64,000 nucleotides of DNA from Nisaea acidiphila (GCF_024662015.1 NZ_CP102480.1:2638501-2702500), one strand, 5' to 3'; shown: positions 52,297-62,732, counted from the stretch's first letter. The notes: generated from the sequence alone by a model not told the origin. A program made the numbers and translations.

Positions 52297-53577
52297 CTAT
52301 ACTTGAGATTCGCGGGCGACCGCGCGCCATCCGATGTCCTTGCGGCAGAATCCGTTCGACCAGTTGACCTTGCCGACACTCTCGTAAGCGCGCTTCTGCG
52401 CTTCGGAAACCGAGCCGCCGCGCGCGGTAACGACCAGCACCCGTCCGCCTGTCGCCAGCAGCACGCCCTTGTCGGTCCGCGCGGTGCCTGCATGGAAGGT
52501 GGTGACAGTATCGCTGTCCTTGGGCAGCTCCGCGATCAGCGTGTTTTTCTCGTAAGAGCCGGGATAGCCCTTGGAGGCGAGCACCACGCAGAGTGCCGTC
52601 TCGTCGCGCCAGCGCAGGGTAATCTGGTCGAGCTGGCCGTCGGCCGACGCGATCAGCGCGGGGAGCAGATCGCTCATCAGCCGCACCATCAGCACTTCGC
52701 ATTCGGGATCGCCGAAGCGGACATTGTGCTCGATCAGCTTCGGCCCGTCGGCAGTGATCATCAGGCCCGCGAAAAGCACCCCCTTGAAAGGCATGCCTTC
52801 GGCCGCCATGCCGTCGACGGTCGGCTGGACGATCTCTTCCATCACCCGGCCGATCATCGCCTCGTCCATGACCGGCGCGGGCGAATAGGCGCCCATGCCA
52901 CCGGTATTCGGCCCGGTATCGCCTTCGCCAACGGCCTTGTGGTCCTGCGCGGCGACGAGCGGCAGAGCGGTCTTGCCGTCGCAGAGTGCGAAGAAGCTGG
53001 CCTCCTCGCCGACGAGACATTCCTCGATCACCACCTCCTCGCCGGCGGCCCCGAAGGCCTTGTCGGACATGGCGTCTTCGAGTGCCGAGATCGCCTCGTT
53101 GACGCTCTGCGCCACGGTCACGCCCTTGCCGGCGGCAAGCCCGTCCGCCTTGATGACGATCGGTGCGCCCTGCTGGGTGACGTAATCCTTCGCCGCTTCC
53201 AGATCGGTGAAGCGGGCATAGGCGGCGGTCGGAATGCCATGCCGGTCGCAAATTCCCTTGGTGAAGGCTTTCGAACCTTCGAGCTGAGCGGCGGCCGCGT
53301 TCGGCCCGAAAGCCTTGATGCCGGCCGCATCCAGCTTGTCCACAAGGCCGGCGACGAGCGGGGCTTCCGGGCCGACGACGACGAAGTCGATGGCATTGTT
53401 CTGGGCGAACGACACCAGCCCGTCCAGATCCTCCGCCTTTACCTCGACGCATTCGGCAACGTCGGCGATCCCGGCATTGCCCGGCGCGCAATAGAGGTGA
53501 TCGCAAAGCGGCGAGGCCGCGATGGCCCAGCACAAGGCATGTTCCCGTCCACCCGAACCGACGACCAGAATGCGCAT
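52297..53577 (-). CDS. purD: Phosphoribosylamine-glycine ligase
   Basis: A 426-residue ATP-grasp enzyme, second step of purine synthesis, making glycinamide ribonucleotide. It starts [17 protein letters not shown], the classic PurD N-terminus, with [13 protein letters not shown] near residue 140, [10 protein letters not shown], and [12 protein letters not shown] giving Mg/ATP ligands. The start is fixed by the N-terminal motif although the frame stays open far upstream. Divergent from xseA across 51 bp. Confidence 0.96.
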   Translation of the reverse strand: MRILVVGSGGREHALCWAIAASPLCDHLYCAPGNAGIADVAECVEVKAEDLDGLVSFAQNNAIDFVVVGPEAPLVAGLVDKLDAAGIKAFGPNAAAAQLEGSKAFTKGICDRHGIPTAAYARFTDLEAAKDYVTQQGAPIVIKADGLAAGKGVTVAQSVNEAISALEDAMSDKAFGAAGEEVVIEECLVGEEASFFALCDGKTALPLVAAQDHKAVGEGDTGPNTGGMGAYSPAPVMDEAMIGRVMEEIVQPTVDGMAAEGMPFKGVLFAGLMITADGPKLIEHNVRFGDPECEVLMVRLMSDLLPALIASADGQLDQITLRWRDETALCVVLASKGYPGSYEKNTLIAELPKDSDTVTTFHAGTARTDKGVLLATGGRVLVVTARGGSVSEAQKRAYESVGKVNWSNGFCRKDIGWRAVARESQV

Positions 53578-53628
53578 TTTCCTGTCCCCATGCTTTCGTT
53601 CGGCGGCCTTGTAGCATAAATTTCGGAT

Positions 53629-55212
53629 ATGCAAGACGATAGCCCGCCGCCTTCCGGCAATATCCCCGAATTCTCGGTCAGCGAGATCTCCTTCCAGGTC
53701 AAACGGACCGTCGAAGGCGCTTTCGAACATGTGCGCGTGCGCGGCGAGGTTTCCCGTCCGACCCGGGCCGGATCCGGCCATGTCTATCTCACGCTGAAGG
53801 ACGAGAAGTCGGTGCTCGACGCGGTCTGCTGGCGCGGCACGGCGCAGCGCCTCTCGGTGCAGCCGGAAGAAGGCATGGAGGTGATCTGCACCGGCAAGCT
53901 GACGACCTTCCCGGGGCGCTCCAAGTATCAGATGGTGATCGAGCAGATGGAACTCGCCGGCGAGGGCGCGCTTCTGAAGCTCCTGGAGGAGCGCAAGAAG
54001 AAGCTCGCCGCCGAGGGCCTCTTCGCCGATGAGCGCAAGCGTCCGCTGCCGTTCCTGCCGAAGGTGATCGGCGTCGTCACTTCGCCGACCGGTGCGGTGA
54101 TTCGAGACATTCTGCACCGGCTCTCGGACCGTTTCCCGACCCATGTGCTGGTCTGGCCGGTGCTGGTCCAGGGAGAGGCGGCCAAGGACCAGGTCGCGGC
54201 CGCGATCGAAGGCTTCAACGCGATCGCGCCGGGCGGACCGGTGCCGCGTCCGGACCTGTTGATCGTGGCGCGCGGCGGCGGCAGTCTCGAGGATCTCTGG
54301 GCCTTCAACGAGGAAATCGTGGTGCGTGCGGCGGCGGCGAGCGAGATCCCGCTGATCTCCGCCGTCGGGCACGAGACCGACACCACGCTGATCGATTTCG
54401 CCTCCGACCGGCGGGCGCCGACACCGACGGCCGCGGCCGAGATGGCGGTGCCGGTGCGCGCGGAGCTGCTCGCCACGCTGATGCAGGACGAGTCCCGTCT
54501 CTTCAACGGGCTTCAGCGTAAGCTCGGCGAGGCGGAGACAAGGCTGACAGGTCTTGCGCGCGGGCTCGGCGATCCCCGGTCGATCATCGAGGCGAAGGCG
54601 CAGACGGTGGACTATCGTTGGCAGACGGCAAGTGCAGCGACCGATCGCATGCTTTCGCGTCTTTCCGAACAGGTACGCGATCTCGCTGCGCAGATCCCGG
54701 AGCCGGCGGCGGAACTCGGAAGGCTCGAAAACCGTTTCGTCACCGCGCGACAGAAACTGGACTCTGTGCTCGACAGTTTCCGTCAGACGGCGGCAAGCGA
54801 TCTCCGTGCGGCCTCCGTGCGCCTCAGGCTGGAGCCGGTCGCAGACCGCATGACGCGCGGCGCACGCGATGCGGGGCGGGCCTGGGTGCAGATCGAACGC
54901 GCGGTGGACCGCATTCTCGTGCAGCAGAACGACCGGCTGACCTCGGTCGGCCGTATTCTGGAGAGCAATTCCTACGAGCAGACTCTGAAGCGCGGCTTTG
55001 CGCTGGTGCGCGACGCGGACGGCGCGCCGGTGACCCGCGCGGCGTCCCTCTCCGAAGGCGACGGGGTCTCGATCCATTTCGGCGACGGCAGCCGAGATGC
55101 GGTTATCGGCGCCGGTTCGCCGGATGGGCCCGAGGCGAAACCGTCGCCGCCAAAACAGACGGCGAAACCGAAGGCCGGTAAGACCGATCCGGCGCAGGGG
55201 AGCCTGCTGTGA
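53629..55212 (+). CDS. xseA: Exodeoxyribonuclease VII large subunit
   Basis: A 527-residue nuclease subunit that degrades single-stranded DNA with XseB. It has the N-terminal OB-fold ([43 protein letters not shown]), catalytic core motifs [37 protein letters not shown] and [17 protein letters not shown], and a long helical C-terminal part. An acidic/Lys tail from about 490 is extra. Its stop overlaps the next start (GTGA), coupling it to the M23 peptidase gene. Confidence 0.95.
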   Translation: MQDDSPPPSGNIPEFSVSEISFQVKRTVEGAFEHVRVRGEVSRPTRAGSGHVYLTLKDEKSVLDAVCWRGTAQRLSVQPEEGMEVICTGKLTTFPGRSKYQMVIEQMELAGEGALLKLLEERKKKLAAEGLFADERKRPLPFLPKVIGVVTSPTGAVIRDILHRLSDRFPTHVLVWPVLVQGEAAKDQVAAAIEGFNAIAPGGPVPRPDLLIVARGGGSLEDLWAFNEEIVVRAAAASEIPLISAVGHETDTTLIDFASDRRAPTPTAAAEMAVPVRAELLATLMQDESRLFNGLQRKLGEAETRLTGLARGLGDPRSIIEAKAQTVDYRWQTASAATDRMLSRLSEQVRDLAAQIPEPAAELGRLENRFVTARQKLDSVLDSFRQTAASDLRAASVRLRLEPVADRMTRGARDAGRAWVQIERAVDRILVQQNDRLTSVGRILESNSYEQTLKRGFALVRDADGAPVTRAASLSEGDGVSIHFGDGSRDAVIGAGSPDGPEAKPSPPKQTAKPKAGKTDPAQGSLL

Positions 55213-56021
55213 GCCGGTTGCTTTTTCTGATTCTTCTCGTTCTTGCGGCCCGGCCCGCTGCGGCCGTTACCCTGGAAATGAACGGCGCCTTCACGCAGGG
55301 TGGAATTATCATGGGCCGCACCGATCCGGGTACGGAACTCACGTTGGACGGCAAGCCCGTGCGCGTAAGCCCGGACGGCATTTTCGTGCTGGGCTTCGGG
55401 CGCGAGGCGGAGCCGAAAGCGGAGCTGGTGGCGCGCGGTGCCGATGGCCGCGAGCAGCGCCGGACGCTTGACGTCGCCAAGCGGGACTACAAGATCCAGC
55501 GTATCGACGGTTTGCCGCAGAAATACGTCGCGCCGCCGGCCGACGTGTTGGCGCGCATCCGTCGAGAGAATGCCGAGATCAAGCGTGTCCGTCAGATCGA
55601 CACTGAGCATGCCTATTTCGCCGAAGGCTTCATCTGGCCGGCCAAAGGCCGGATCTCCGGCGTCTACGGCAGCCAGAGGATCCTCAATGGCGAACCGAAG
55701 CGTCCCCATTACGGGGTCGACGTTGCGGCGCCGGCCGGCACGCCGGTGGTGGCCCCTGCGGGCGGCATCGTGCGGCTGGCAGAGAGAGACCTCTACTATA
55801 CCGGCGGAACCATCATCCTGGATCACGGTCACGGTCTGACTTCGGCCTTCCTGCACATGCAGGACGTCACGGTGAAAGTCGGACAAGAGCTGAAGCGGGG
55901 CGATCCGATGGGTACGATCGGGAGCACGGGCCGTTCGACGGGCGCGCATCTCGATTGGCGGATCAATTGGTTCGACGTTCGGGTCGATGCCGCCGTGCTG
56001 GTGCCGCCTATGGGTGAATGA
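55209..56021 (+). CDS. M23-family metallopeptidase (LytM-like)
   Basis: A 270-residue secreted peptidase with a Sec signal peptide (about residues 1-19). An N-terminal beta region precedes the LytM domain (about 150-260), which has [20 protein letters not shown] and the [12 protein letters not shown] motif giving the zinc ligands. It probably cleaves peptidoglycan cross-links or acts as an amidase activator. GTG start overlaps xseA; its end overlaps the convergent lpxK by 14 bp. Confidence 0.87.
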   Translation: MSRLLFLILLVLAARPAAAVTLEMNGAFTQGGIIMGRTDPGTELTLDGKPVRVSPDGIFVLGFGREAEPKAELVARGADGREQRRTLDVAKRDYKIQRIDGLPQKYVAPPADVLARIRRENAEIKRVRQIDTEHAYFAEGFIWPAKGRISGVYGSQRILNGEPKRPHYGVDVAAPAGTPVVAPAGGIVRLAERDLYYTGGTIILDHGHGLTSAFLHMQDVTVKVGQELKRGDPMGTIGSTGRSTGAHLDWRINWFDVRVDAAVLVPPMGE

Positions 56022-56979
56022 GCCGGTCGAGCAGATCCTCGAGCGCTGCCGCATTCTCCCAGACGAGATCCACGTCGACGCGCCGCACCATCAGGCGCAG
56101 TTCTTCCGGCAACCGGACGTGGTCCTTCGCTGTCGTCAGCAGCAGGGCGTCCTCCCTCTCGGCCCGCCCGATCAGATCGATCAGATCCTCGCCGCGATAC
56201 GGCGCATGATCGCCGAAGGCACGGGTTTCCAGCAGTGAGACGCCGAGCTCTTCCAGGGTCTCGAAGAACTTTTCCGGCCGTCCGATCCCGGCAAAGGCGA
56301 TCGCACGCTCACCTCTTAGGCCAAGCGCGTTCCGCGCGGGGGTGAGCCGCCCCCGAAGCACCGGAAGCGTCCGGGCCAGCGCCGGTGCAAGTTCGTGCCG
56401 GTCTTCGCCGAGCAGGATCGCCGCGTCGGCGCGGGCGAGGCCGCCCGCAACGCTCTCGCGGAGCGGGCCGGCGGGGATCACATGGCCGTTGCCGAACCCG
56501 TAGGCACCGTCGATGACGAGCACGGAGGCCGATTTCACGCTCGTCGGGTTTTGGAATCCGTCATCCATCAGGATGATATCAGCCCCCGCGGCGGCGGCCA
56601 TTTCCGCACCCGCCGCCCGGTTCCTGGAGATCCAGGTCGGCGCGACCTCCGCGAGCAGCAGCGGTTCGTCCCCGACGTCGGATGCGGAATGCCGGTCCGG
56701 CTGCACCTGGAGCGGTCCCGCAAGGTTTCCGCCGTAGCCCCGGCTGAGAAAGGCCACCTTCAGTCCGCGTTTCGTGAAGGCGCGGCCAAGGGACAGCGCG
56801 ACGGGGGTCTTACCGGCCCCGCCGGCGACGAGATTGCCGACGCAGATGACCGGAACCGGTGCGCGATATGGGCTCGCCGCGGCTGCGCGGAGGGAGGCGC
56901 CCGCCCGGTAGAGCCAGGAGGCCGGTGTCAGCAGGGCGGGCAGCAGGCCGGTCTTGCGCCAGAAGCTAGGGGCTTTCAC
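56008..56979 (-). CDS. lpxK: Tetraacyldisaccharide 4'-kinase
   Basis: A 323-residue membrane-associated kinase adding the 4'-phosphate to make lipid IVA. Walker A is VAGGAGKTPVALSL near residue 52, with FLSRGYGG and ILMDDGFQNPT, the DDGFQ motif typical of LpxK. GTG start at 56979 overlaps the waaA stop (GTGA). Part of a coupled waaA-lpxK-type envelope operon. Confidence 0.94.
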   Translation of the reverse strand: MKAPSFWRKTGLLPALLTPASWLYRAGASLRAAAASPYRAPVPVICVGNLVAGGAGKTPVALSLGRAFTKRGLKVAFLSRGYGGNLAGPLQVQPDRHSASDVGDEPLLLAEVAPTWISRNRAAGAEMAAAAGADIILMDDGFQNPTSVKSASVLVIDGAYGFGNGHVIPAGPLRESVAGGLARADAAILLGEDRHELAPALARTLPVLRGRLTPARNALGLRGERAIAFAGIGRPEKFFETLEELGVSLLETRAFGDHAPYRGEDLIDLIGRAEREDALLLTTAKDHVRLPEELRLMVRRVDVDLVWENAAALEDLLDRLIHP

Positions 56980-58253
56980 CTTCGCGCTCCGCGCTCTGCG
57001 ACGGCGGCGAAAATCCGCTCCGCCATCTCGTCCGCGATCGCGCCCTGCCCGAGCGCGAAGGTCTTCGCATTGGCGCCAAGCTCCGCACGCGCGGAATCGT
57101 CTCGCAGCAGGTCGCGGATCCGGCGGCCGAGATCCGTCGCATCGGCGATTTCGCGTGCCGCATGTGCCGCGATCATGTCGGAGGCGATATCCGCGTTCTT
57201 CGCCATCAGCTGGCCGAACAGCACCGGCTTGCCGAAATGGGCGGGCTCCAGCGGGTTGTGTCCGCCGACGGGAACCAGCGAGCCGGCGACGAACACGGCG
57301 TCGGAGAGGTCGAACAAGGTCCCCATCTCGCCGAGCGTGTCGGCGACGTAAATCTCCGTCTCCGTTCCCGGCAGTGCGCCGTCTGAACGGCGGACGCATT
57401 TGAAGCCCGCTGCTGTCAATGCGTCGGAGATTTCCACACCCCGTGTGGGATGGCGCGGCGCGATGATCGTCAGCAGGTCCTGACATTCGGCGGCGGCGAG
57501 CCGATGCGCTTCGGCGGCAGCCTTTTCCTCGCCCGGATGGGTACTGGCCGCGAGAAAGACCGGGCGTGTGCCGATCGCCGTGCGCAGCGCGGCGCGTTTG
57601 TCCGGATCCGCGGCTAGGGGCGCGGCGGCGCGTTTCAGGTTGCCGACCCAGAGCACCGGGGACCGGGTCAGGCTCTCGAAACCGGCCTTCTGCTCCGGGT
57701 TGCTCGCCAGGACCAGCGCGAATTCGCTGAACAGGCGCCCGGTGAAGGCGGAAAGGCGGCGCCAGCGTTCGAGGGAGCTTTCCGACATGCGCGCGTTGGC
57801 GAGGACCAGGGGAATGTCCCTCTTCGCGGCCGAAAGGACGAGGTTCGGCCAGAGGTCGGACTCGACGAAGATCGCCGCATCCGGCGCCCAGTGATCGAGG
57901 AAGCGGGCGATCCAGGCGGGCTGGTCGAGCGGCACGAATTGGTGCATCGCGCGCTTCGGCAGGCGGTCTTGCATCAGCCGGGCCGAGGTCAGGGTTCCGC
58001 TGGTGAGCAGGATGCTCAGGTCCGGGTCCTTTGCGAGCAGCCGCTCGATCAAGGCAAGTGCGGCCTGGCACTCGCCGACGCTGGCGCCGTGCACCCAGAA
58101 CAGCCTTCCGGCCGGGCGCGCAAGGGAAGCCTCGCCGCGCCGTTCGCCGACCCGTTCCGGATCCTCCTTGCCGCGCGCGAGGCGTTTCCTCAGGAGGCCC
58201 TCCAGGATCGGAGCGGCAAGGCGCATGGCGCCGCTATAGAGATGAAAGATCAT
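56976..58253 (-). CDS. waaA: 3-deoxy-D-manno-octulosonic acid transferase
   Basis: A 425-residue glycosyltransferase that adds Kdo to lipid IVA from CMP-Kdo. The N-terminal membrane anchor and HGASVGECQAALAL motif, APRHPTRG, and GGHNPLEPAHFGKPVLFG near the C-terminus are classic WaaA/KdtA features. Start at 58253 (MIFHLYSGAM) overlaps the upstream acyltransferase stop by 4 bp. It uses the product of kdsB at 19.1 kb. Confidence 0.95.
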   Translation of the reverse strand: MIFHLYSGAMRLAAPILEGLLRKRLARGKEDPERVGERRGEASLARPAGRLFWVHGASVGECQAALALIERLLAKDPDLSILLTSGTLTSARLMQDRLPKRAMHQFVPLDQPAWIARFLDHWAPDAAIFVESDLWPNLVLSAAKRDIPLVLANARMSESSLERWRRLSAFTGRLFSEFALVLASNPEQKAGFESLTRSPVLWVGNLKRAAAPLAADPDKRAALRTAIGTRPVFLAASTHPGEEKAAAEAHRLAAAECQDLLTIIAPRHPTRGVEISDALTAAGFKCVRRSDGALPGTETEIYVADTLGEMGTLFDLSDAVFVAGSLVPVGGHNPLEPAHFGKPVLFGQLMAKNADIASDMIAAHAAREIADATDLGRRIRDLLRDDSARAELGANAKTFALGQGAIADEMAERIFAAVAERGARR

Positions 58254-58963
58254 GCCGCCGCCGGTTCCGTATCGGCGGGCCGGATCGGCTCGGTTCCGAG
58301 CGCCCGGTCCGCCTCTTCGCAAAGCTGGTTGAGGCGGGTCTCTAGTTCAAGGCGGAGGCGTTCCTGCGTTTCGGCATCGGCGTCGCGCGGAACGTGGATC
58401 GGTGGGCCCCAGACGAAGATTCCGCGCGAGAAAGGCAGGGCGAGGATGAAGCGGTCCCAGCTTCGCAGCACCCGGCGGCGTGAGACGTTCCAGGTCACGG
58501 GATAGATCGGCGCGCCGCTCATGCGGGCGAGTGCGATGATGCCGTCGCTGACCCGCATCCGCGGGCCGCGCGGCCCGTCCGGCGTGATGGCGACGGAGCT
58601 GCCGTTCTTCAGCGCGCGCAGCATGGCGCGGATCGCCTGGGCCCCGCCCTTGCCCTTGCCGGCCGACCCGACGATGTCGTCGATGCCGAGATGCTGGATG
58701 GTGCGGGCGATCAGCCGTCCGTCGGGATGTTTCGACTGCAGCATCGCCATCGGGCGGCCGCGCGGCCAGATCTCGGTCATCAGCATGATGCGATTGTGCC
58801 AGAAGGCGCCGATCGCGGGCTGGTCGCTGCCAAGCGCCCGATCGCGAATTTCCGGGTTCAGGGTCTGCCAGCGGATGGTGCATGCAAGTAAGCGTATCAG
58901 GCCTGCCAGCAGGCGGCTTGCGACCTCGCGGCCAGTCTCCGTGCGCAACAGTCGCTTCAGCAT
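58250..58963 (-). CDS. DUF374-family acyltransferase-like protein
   Basis: A 237-residue member of the lysophospholipid acyltransferase superfamily (DUF374 branch). FWHNRIML replaces the common HX4D motif, as usual for DUF374, and TPDGPRGPRMRVSDGIIALARMSG is the acceptor region. The gene sits first in the operon with waaA and lpxK, so a role in lipid A or core acylation is likely. Which acyl chain it transfers is not known. Confidence 0.87.
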   Translation of the reverse strand: MLKRLLRTETGREVASRLLAGLIRLLACTIRWQTLNPEIRDRALGSDQPAIGAFWHNRIMLMTEIWPRGRPMAMLQSKHPDGRLIARTIQHLGIDDIVGSAGKGKGGAQAIRAMLRALKNGSSVAITPDGPRGPRMRVSDGIIALARMSGAPIYPVTWNVSRRRVLRSWDRFILALPFSRGIFVWGPPIHVPRDADAETQERLRLELETRLNQLCEEADRALGTEPIRPADTEPAAA

Positions 58964-59076
58964 GCTTTCCGTTCAGGTTCCGGGCCCGGCCGACCGCCGC
59001 CCGAAAGATCGGGCGAACGGTAGGGAATGCATACTAGCGCCCCGAACCGGCGCCAAGTTCTTATTGTCGCTGAAGG

Positions 59077-60123
59077 TCAGGCCGCGCGGCTGCCGCGCGT
59101 GTCGAAGCGCCCGAAGGCCGCATCGGAATCGAACGGTGCGAGATTGCCGAAAAACTGTTCGGCGCAGGCGCGCCAGCTGAAGCCGAGCGCATAGGCGCGG
59201 CAGTCTTCCGGCTTCAGCTCGAGCGCTTTCAGCGCGGCGTCCCGGAGATCTTCCGAGAGCACGCCGACCTTGTCGGAGGCGATCACGTCGAGCGGTCCCG
59301 GTACCGGAAAGGCCGCGACCGGCACGCCGGAGGCCAGCGCTTCCAGCATGACGAGGCCGAAGGTGTCGGTCCGGCTCGGGAAGACGAAGACATCGGCCGC
59401 CGCATAGTGGCGCGCCAGTTCCTCGCCCTTCTTGGCCCCGACGAAGATCGTCTCCGGGAACTTCTTTTTCAGCATGTCCATGTCGGGGCCGTCGCCGACG
59501 ACGACCTTGGAGCCCGGGAGGTCCAGTTCGAGGAAGGCCGGCAGGTTCTTCTCCACGGCGACGCGGCCGACGAACATGAAGACCGGACGCTTGGCGTCGA
59601 TCGCGTCCTTCGCCTGCGGGCGGAACAGCTCGGTGTCCACGCCGCGGCTCCAGTCCTTGATATTGTCGAAGCCGCGCGCTTCGAGATCGGCGCGGATGGA
59701 TTTCGTCGCCACCATGACGCCCGCGGACTTGCCGTGGAAATGCCGCATGACCTTGTAGGTCCAGGCGACCGGCACGCCGAGACGCGGCTGGACATATTCC
59801 GGGAACCGCGTGTGATAGGCGGTGGTGAAGGGCAGCTTGTTGCGCACGCAATAGCGCCGCGCGGTCATCCCGAGCGGGCCTTCGGTCGCGATATGGATCG
59901 CGTCCGGCCGGGCCGCCTCGATCATCGCCGGGACCCGGAAGAACGGCCAGCAGGCGAGGCGGATTTCCGGGTAGGTCGGGCAGGGTACCGTCTTGAACTG
60001 GTCGGGCGTGATCGTCTCGACCTCGTGGCCCATCTCCCGCAGCTCGCCGATCACCGTGTTCAGGGTACGGACGACGCCGTTCACCTGGGGAAACCAGGCA
60101 TCCGAGACGAGGAGGATTTTCAT
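59077..60123 (-). CDS. agt: Glycosyltransferase family 4, Agt-like (glycolipid synthesis)
   Basis: A 348-residue GT-B glycosyltransferase. The N-terminal acceptor domain starts KILLVSDAWFPQVNGVVRTL with PDQFKTVPCPTYPEIRLA, and the C-terminal donor domain holds VGRVAVEKNLPAFLEL and MLEALASGVPVAAFPVPGPLDVI. It follows the metallophosphoesterase gene by 12 bp. In marine bacteria and rhizobia, as I recall, this pair (plcP-agt) turns phospholipid into diacylglycerol and then glycosylates it during phosphate shortage. A cell-wall or mannosyl transferase is the alternative. Confidence 0.72.
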   Translation of the reverse strand: MKILLVSDAWFPQVNGVVRTLNTVIGELREMGHEVETITPDQFKTVPCPTYPEIRLACWPFFRVPAMIEAARPDAIHIATEGPLGMTARRYCVRNKLPFTTAYHTRFPEYVQPRLGVPVAWTYKVMRHFHGKSAGVMVATKSIRADLEARGFDNIKDWSRGVDTELFRPQAKDAIDAKRPVFMFVGRVAVEKNLPAFLELDLPGSKVVVGDGPDMDMLKKKFPETIFVGAKKGEELARHYAAADVFVFPSRTDTFGLVMLEALASGVPVAAFPVPGPLDVIASDKVGVLSEDLRDAALKALELKPEDCRAYALGFSWRACAEQFFGNLAPFDSDAAFGRFDTRGSRAA

Positions 60124-60135
60124 GGTAAAGGCCTC

Positions 60136-60906
60136 TCAGGCGAAGGTGAGATGTCGGATCTCGGCCCAGTTCAGGATTTCCATGCGGCCGTCGGTATGTT
60201 CGACAAGGGCGGTGCAGCTTTCCACCCAATCGCCGTCATTGCAGTAGGTGACGCTGCCGATCTGTTTCATTTCGGCCTTGTGGATATGGCCGCAGATGAT
60301 GCCGTCGACCCCGCGCTTCATTGCCTCGTCCGCCAGCGCGTTCTCGAAATTCCCGATGAATTCGACCGCCCTCTTGGCCTTGTTTTTCAGGTAGGCCGAC
60401 AGCGACCAGTAAGGGTAGCCCAGAAGACGACGGAGCTGGTTGAAATGGGTGTTGAGCGTGAGCGCGAGGTTGTAGGCGCCGTCGCCGACCAGGGCGAGCC
60501 ACTTGTTGTATTTCACCACCACGTCGTACTGGTCGCCGTGCAGGATCAGGAATCGCCGGCCGTCGCGGGTGACGTGAATATGTTCGTCGCGGACCTCGAT
60601 CTGGCCGAAATTCTCGCCGAGAAAACCGCGGAACATCTCGTCGTGATTGCCCGGCAGGAACATCACCTTCGTGCCTTTGCGCGCCTTGCGTAGCAGCTTC
60701 TGCAGCACGTCGTTGTGGCTTTGCCTCCAGGACCAGGAGCGCTTCATGCGCCAGATATCGATGATGTCTCCGACCAGGTAGAGATAGTCGGACTCAGTGT
60801 GCCTGAGGAAGTCGAGCAGGTAGTCCGCCTGGCAGCCCTTGGTTCCGAGATGAATGTCGGAGATCCAGATCGCCCGGTAGCGGTCGATGCCTTTCTGACT
60901 GTTCAT
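60136..60906 (-). CDS. plcP: Metallophosphoesterase, PlcP-like phospholipase C (LpxH-related)
   Basis: A 256-residue calcineurin-like phosphoesterase with the full metal set: ISDIHLGTKG, VGDIIDIW, PGNHDEM, HGDQYD, CGHIHKAEM. It is often annotated UDP-2,3-diacylglucosamine diphosphatase; the sequence and the adjacent agt-like gene fit PlcP better, which cleaves phosphatidylglycerol or phosphatidylethanolamine to diacylglycerol. Start at 60906 (MNSQKGIDRY) has GGAAG 6 bp upstream. Divergent from a diacylglycerol kinase-family gene. Confidence 0.7.
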   Translation of the reverse strand: MNSQKGIDRYRAIWISDIHLGTKGCQADYLLDFLRHTESDYLYLVGDIIDIWRMKRSWSWRQSHNDVLQKLLRKARKGTKVMFLPGNHDEMFRGFLGENFGQIEVRDEHIHVTRDGRRFLILHGDQYDVVVKYNKWLALVGDGAYNLALTLNTHFNQLRRLLGYPYWSLSAYLKNKAKRAVEFIGNFENALADEAMKRGVDGIICGHIHKAEMKQIGSVTYCNDGDWVESCTALVEHTDGRMEILNWAEIRHLTFA

Positions 60907-61133
60907 CTCAGTCTTCCATTTCCTTATTTTGGCCAAATTCCCAAGGAAAACTTCAGCGCCGCAGTTTTATTCGCGCGATCTATTATGAAGGGTGCCAAAT
61001 TTTGTAAAATGAACCTTGTATGACTTCACAAGACTGAAATAAAAAAAGTTTTTAAATCTGTTGGGCTAGAGGCGTCGCTTAATAAAACTGTCACTCGTCG
61101 GACCGCGAATTTCCCTGCACCCGGGAGTCTCAT

Positions 61134-62117
61134 TTGGATCAAATAACCGGCGAATCGGGCCGGATGGTTGCAGGCGAGCCGCAGGGCTCCTGTCCGGACG
61201 GAGGGCGGCGGCATGTTGTCGTCATCTACAATCCGAAAGCGGGCCAGCGGCGCTATCCGCTTTATTCTGCCGTTCTGGAAGGGCTGAAACGCCGCGGGGT
61301 CAAGGTCACGGTGCTGGAGACCGGGGCGCGCGGCGACGCGGAAGCTTTCGCCCGGCATGCCCGCCAGCACAGCCTGATGCATACCGACGATGCGCCGGAC
61401 GCGGTGGTGGCCGCAGGCGGCGACGGCACGATCAACGAAGTCGTGAACGGCATGAGCGGGGGCACCCTGCCGCTCGCCATCCTGCCGCTTGGGACCGCCA
61501 ATGTGCTGGCGGCCGAGATCGGATTGGCGGTGAAGCCGGAAATCATCGCCGAGACGATCTGGCGCGGACCGGCGATCGAGGCGCGTCTCGGCGACGTCAA
61601 CGGGCACCGCTTCACCCTGATGGCCGGAGTCGGGCTCGACGCGGACGTGGTCGCCAGCGTCGATACCAGGGTGAAGGCCTGGCTCGGCAAGGGCGCCTAT
61701 GTGCTGACCACCCTGCATCAGCTCGCGACCTACCGGCCGCATTACTACCGGGTGGCCATCAACGGCGATACCTACAGGGCCGCGTCAGTGGTGGTCGCCA
61801 AGGCGCATTATTACGGCGGTACCTTCGTCTGCGCGCCCGATGCCCGGCTCGAATCTGACTTGCTGCATGTCTGTCTGTTCGAGCGGGCCGGGCGCTGGAA
61901 TGCGATCCGTTATGCCGCGAATATGATGACGGGCCGTCTGCCATCCGCCGCCGGCTACCGGATCATTCAGACCCGCGCGGTCTCGATCTGGGCCGAGGAA
62001 GGCGCCTATAGCGGGGACCCGGTGCAGGCGGACGGCGACATTGTCACCAATCTGCCCGCCAGTATTTCCCTGCCGTCCGAGCCGCTCCGGCTGGTTATGC
62101 CCAAGCAGGGCTCCTAG
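61134..62117 (+). CDS. Diacylglycerol/lipid kinase family protein
   Basis: A 327-residue kinase of the DAGK catalytic fold. YNPKAGQRRYPLY is at about residue 32, GGDGTINEVVNGMSG near 94, LPLGTANVLAAEIGL near 121, and GVGLDADVV and APDARLESD in the second half. It phosphorylates a lipid with ATP. TTG start with GGGAG about 7 bp upstream. Divergent from the plcP-agt pair, so it could recycle diacylglycerol to phosphatidate. YegS-like proteins acting on other lipids are an alternative. Confidence 0.85.
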   Translation: MDQITGESGRMVAGEPQGSCPDGGRRHVVVIYNPKAGQRRYPLYSAVLEGLKRRGVKVTVLETGARGDAEAFARHARQHSLMHTDDAPDAVVAAGGDGTINEVVNGMSGGTLPLAILPLGTANVLAAEIGLAVKPEIIAETIWRGPAIEARLGDVNGHRFTLMAGVGLDADVVASVDTRVKAWLGKGAYVLTTLHQLATYRPHYYRVAINGDTYRAASVVVAKAHYYGGTFVCAPDARLESDLLHVCLFERAGRWNAIRYAANMMTGRLPSAAGYRIIQTRAVSIWAEEGAYSGDPVQADGDIVTNLPASISLPSEPLRLVMPKQGS

Positions 62118-62599
62118 CGTGCCTGGATGTCGCGCCAGTTATTTTCCGCGAGATCGATATAGCCCGCGGGGTTGCGCTGCCAGAGGTCGCGCACCTTCTC
62201 GTTGCGGCTGAGATAGAGCCGTCCGTCGATGATGTCGAACACCTCCGGATCCGCCGCGTAGAGCTTGCCCTTGGCGACGCCGTAGGTGCTGAACCCGCCG
62301 AACTGGGGCAGGAAGTGGCGCGGGTCGGTCAGGAAGCGGTCGCGATTTTCCCTGTTGGCGAACAGGAAGCGCGCGCCGTTGAACTCGACGGCGAGCGTTT
62401 CGTTTCCGCGAACGGCTTTGTGATCGCTGAAATAGGCGACGGGGTCATACCCATCGATGGCAAACCCATCCCGAATGCTCACGGACGGGTCGACAAGGGC
62501 GATATGCTCTTTCGTCTGGGGCTCGCGGGCGACCGCGGCGACCAGTCCGACGGCGGCGATTACGAGGAACAGCCGCGACAAGCCACTTTTGTAGCTCAT
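62114..62599 (-). CDS. YHS-domain protein with N-terminal membrane segment
   Basis: A 161-residue protein with a signal or membrane anchor (about residues 8-26) and a YHS-like domain: AIDGYDPVAYFSDHKAVRGN and FLFANRENRDRFLTDP, with YGVAKGKLYAADPEVF after it. This GYDPVAYF group is common in proteobacteria, often periplasmic, with unknown role; some YHS domains bind metal. The stop shares CTAG with the convergent lipid kinase gene. Confidence 0.85.
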   Translation of the reverse strand: MSYKSGLSRLFLVIAAVGLVAAVAREPQTKEHIALVDPSVSIRDGFAIDGYDPVAYFSDHKAVRGNETLAVEFNGARFLFANRENRDRFLTDPRHFLPQFGGFSTYGVAKGKLYAADPEVFDIIDGRLYLSRNEKVRDLWQRNPAGYIDLAENNWRDIQAR

Positions 62600-62732
62600 C
62601 TGTGTCTCCGATCAGAATATGTCTCGATTGCCCCTCATCTGGGGAGCACCCGATCGAATTACCAATCTTTCGCTTCACGATCGGGTGAAACAGACCGTCG
62701 CCGGACGCGAAACAATGGATTGTTCGGGCGAA

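Noticed and set aside
52297-55077. A 926-codon open frame on the minus strand covering purD and the antisense of xseA
   Set aside because: The purD start at 53577 is fixed by its N-terminal motif; the rest is an antisense frame kept open by high GC content, and xseA on the plus strand is unmistakable.
61081-61110. Pho box before the plcP/lipid kinase divergent genes
   Set aside because: Only one half site (CTGTCAC) matches; the second repeat is absent, so I did not list it as a feature.
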